Assembly (NCBI GenBank): GCA_003539755.1 | Contig: DPOH01000202.1 | Coordinates: 1-7,582, forward strand | DNA from: Clostridium sp. | Lineage (GTDB): Bacteria; Bacillota; Clostridia; Clostridiales; Clostridiaceae | DNA: 7,582 bases | Direction: 5' to 3' | Part shown: positions 6,705 to 7,582 of the stretch, one piece after another | How positions within the stretch are numbered: position 1 is the stretch's first letter | Layout of the letters: every line of letters begins with the position of its first letter | Made by a program: the position numbers and the translations under genes | Notes under the pieces: generated by a model | Seen by the model: the letters and a program-made list of their open reading frames with translations, nothing else | Databases searched by the model: none | Told to the model about the DNA's origin: nothing

Positions 6705-7181
6705 TTACTGTACTTTATTAGTAGTATCCGTAGACTTAGAATCAGTATTATTCTTCACATTAGAATTCTGATCTTTGCTATTTGAATTATTTTTGCTAGT
6801 ATTATTTTTTTCATCATCCCTTGGCTTGCTTGTACTTTGTTTTTCTTCAGTATTTGTATTGTTATTAGAATTAGTTGTAGTATTCATGTCTGTACTAGCA
6901 TTGTTATTAGCTTTAATATTTTCATTTTCTTTAGATGCTTCAGTAGTATTATTTTCTTTTACTGTTTTAGTTTCTTCTTGTACTGATGTATTATCTTCAA
7001 CTGCACTAGAAGTGTTGACTTTATTTTGAGTTTTTTCCTCTACTTGTACCTGCTTATTTACTTTATTTTTATTATTGTCACTTGGAGTTGCTGATGAACT
7101 TTCAGTACTATTCTGCTGATTTTGTGTACTAATTGCTTTATCTATAGTGTCTATCTTTCCACTACCATCCTTAATTTTTTC
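6705..7181 (-). other. Asn/Ser/Thr/Lys-rich low-complexity outer tail
   Basis: This is the C-terminal part of the right-hand membrane protein, about 158 residues. About one residue in five is Asn by hand count, with many Ser, Thr, Lys and Glu, runs such as NNNAS, NTTTNSNNN and NTSKNNSNS, one Pro-Arg and no Cys. It is presumably disordered and would reach through the wall like a stalk. There is no LPxTG motif, folded wall-binding domain or exact repeat unit. Confidence 0.75.
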
Positions 7182-7582
7182 CATTTCCAAAATACCTATG
7201 TACACAAATATCAATATTCCTATAACTGCAAGAATGATTTTCTTTGGCATAAATGTTTTTATGCCTTTATTACCATGTTTATTATTATAACTTGCTTTTG
7301 CTAATTCATTCTTATCAAGAATAGCGGTTTTATCTATATCATCATTCTTTTCATATAAATTATTATCAAATAATGACTGAGAGTTTGTTTTCTGTTTTCC
7401 TTTTACTTCTTTATATGTTTTCTTAAACTTTTCTGGAGAACGTAATGCAACATAAGGTTTATTTCGTACAGATTCTTCAATTATTATTGTCGCAATAAAT
7501 TCATCACTTTTACTTAAAAATGGTACAGTTATATTATAATCATTGTATTCTTTATTTAACTCAAATCTTAATCCCTTTGTTA
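6705..7582 (-). CDS. Single-pass membrane protein with Asn/Ser/Thr-rich outer tail, 5' end outside the window
   Basis: The frame is open from the right edge to a TAA at 6705-6707, giving 291 visible residues; the start lies beyond 7582. A Met at 7250 could be taken as a start, but the 110 codons before it have no stop, read as ordinary protein (ITVPFLSKSDEFIATIIIEE, KPYVALRSPEKFKK), and no good ribosome site precedes that Met. The visible protein is a soluble segment of mixed strands and basic helix, one membrane helix (KIILAVIGILIFVYIGILEM), then about 158 low-complexity residues without Cys. Lysines before the helix predict the N-terminal part inside and the tail outside. The topology resembles membrane anti-sigma or sensor proteins, but I see no family signature and assign no function. 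It has its own terminator. Confidence 0.8.
   Translation of the reverse strand, partial: TKGLRFELNKEYNDYNITVPFLSKSDEFIATIIIEESVRNKPYVALRSPEKFKKTYKEVKGKQKTNSQSLFDNNLYEKNDDIDKTAILDKNELAKASYNNKHGNKGIKTFMPKKIILAVIGILIFVYIGILEMEKIKDGSGKIDTIDKAISTQNQQNSTESSSATPSDNNKNKVNKQVQVEEKTQNKVNTSSAVEDNTSVQEETKTVKENNTTEASKENENIKANNNASTDMNTTTNSNNNTNTEEKQSTSKPRDDEKNNTSKNNSNSKDQNSNVKNNTDSKSTDTTNKVQ
7182..7238 (-). other. Transmembrane helix of the right-hand membrane protein
   Basis: A run of about 19 residues, from the Ile after Pro-Lys-Lys to the Met before Glu-Lys, is almost all Ile, Leu, Val, Ala, Gly, Phe and Tyr without charge until its end. Basic residues (HGNKGIKTF, PKK) precede it, so the positive-inside rule places the upstream part in the cytoplasm. 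A long soluble domain ahead of it means this is an internal anchor, not a cleaved signal peptide. Confidence 0.85.

Noticed and set aside
6775..7029. Plus-strand open frame of 84 codons resembling a hydrophobic membrane peptide
   Set aside because: It lies opposite the Asn/Ser/Thr/Lys-rich tail, whose complement reads as Leu, Val, Phe and Ser. The hydrophobicity is an artefact of that composition.
6705..7250. A separate 181-residue gene starting at the Met at 7250
   Set aside because: The frame continues without a stop to the window edge with normal protein composition, and no good Shine-Dalgarno site precedes this Met. It is treated as the 3' part of a longer gene.
7122..7304. Plus-strand open frame of 60 codons
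   Set aside because: It lies opposite the membrane helix and flanking region of the right-hand gene, with no ribosome site and an atypical composition (many Cys, Tyr and Phe).

Overview
The window is AT-rich and all its coding lies on the minus strand. Base composition, codon use, AGGGG-type ribosome binding and intrinsic terminators suggest a low-GC Gram-positive anaerobe of the Clostridium kind. No marker gene fixes the species.

Almost everything (84-6335) is one gene for a 2083-residue secreted protein. From N to C terminus it has a Sec signal peptide, about 170 extremely acidic residues, a beta-rich module followed by a dockerin-like pair of calcium loops, a discoidin-like domain, two fibronectin type III domains, a second discoidin-like domain, a short helical segment, the peptidase M60 (enhancin-like) metallopeptidase region with HEIGH and a downstream Glu, an FN3-like domain, a third discoidin (F5/8 type C, CBM32-like) domain and a C-terminal beta-rich domain. 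Characterised M60 enzymes of this type cut heavily O-glycosylated proteins such as mucins. The accessory domains probably bind glycans, and the dockerin could attach the enzyme to a cohesin-bearing partner.

Bases 6336-6704 are non-coding. They hold the leader of the peptidase gene (Shine-Dalgarno site, a perfect 8-bp inverted repeat about 50 bases before the start) and a strong intrinsic terminator for the gene to the right. Bases 1-83 hold the peptidase stop codon and a 15-bp stem-loop that is probably its terminator, cut by the window edge.

From 6705 to the right edge runs the 3' part of a second minus-strand gene. Its product has a soluble, probably cytoplasmic part, one membrane helix and a long Asn/Ser/Thr-rich outer tail. 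I do not recognise its family. The terminator between the genes implies separate transcription, so a shared function is not established. I see no RNA gene, mobile element or CRISPR array. The clearest novelty candidates are the N-terminal acidic/dockerin arrangement of the peptidase and an extra EF-hand-like loop inside its M60 region.
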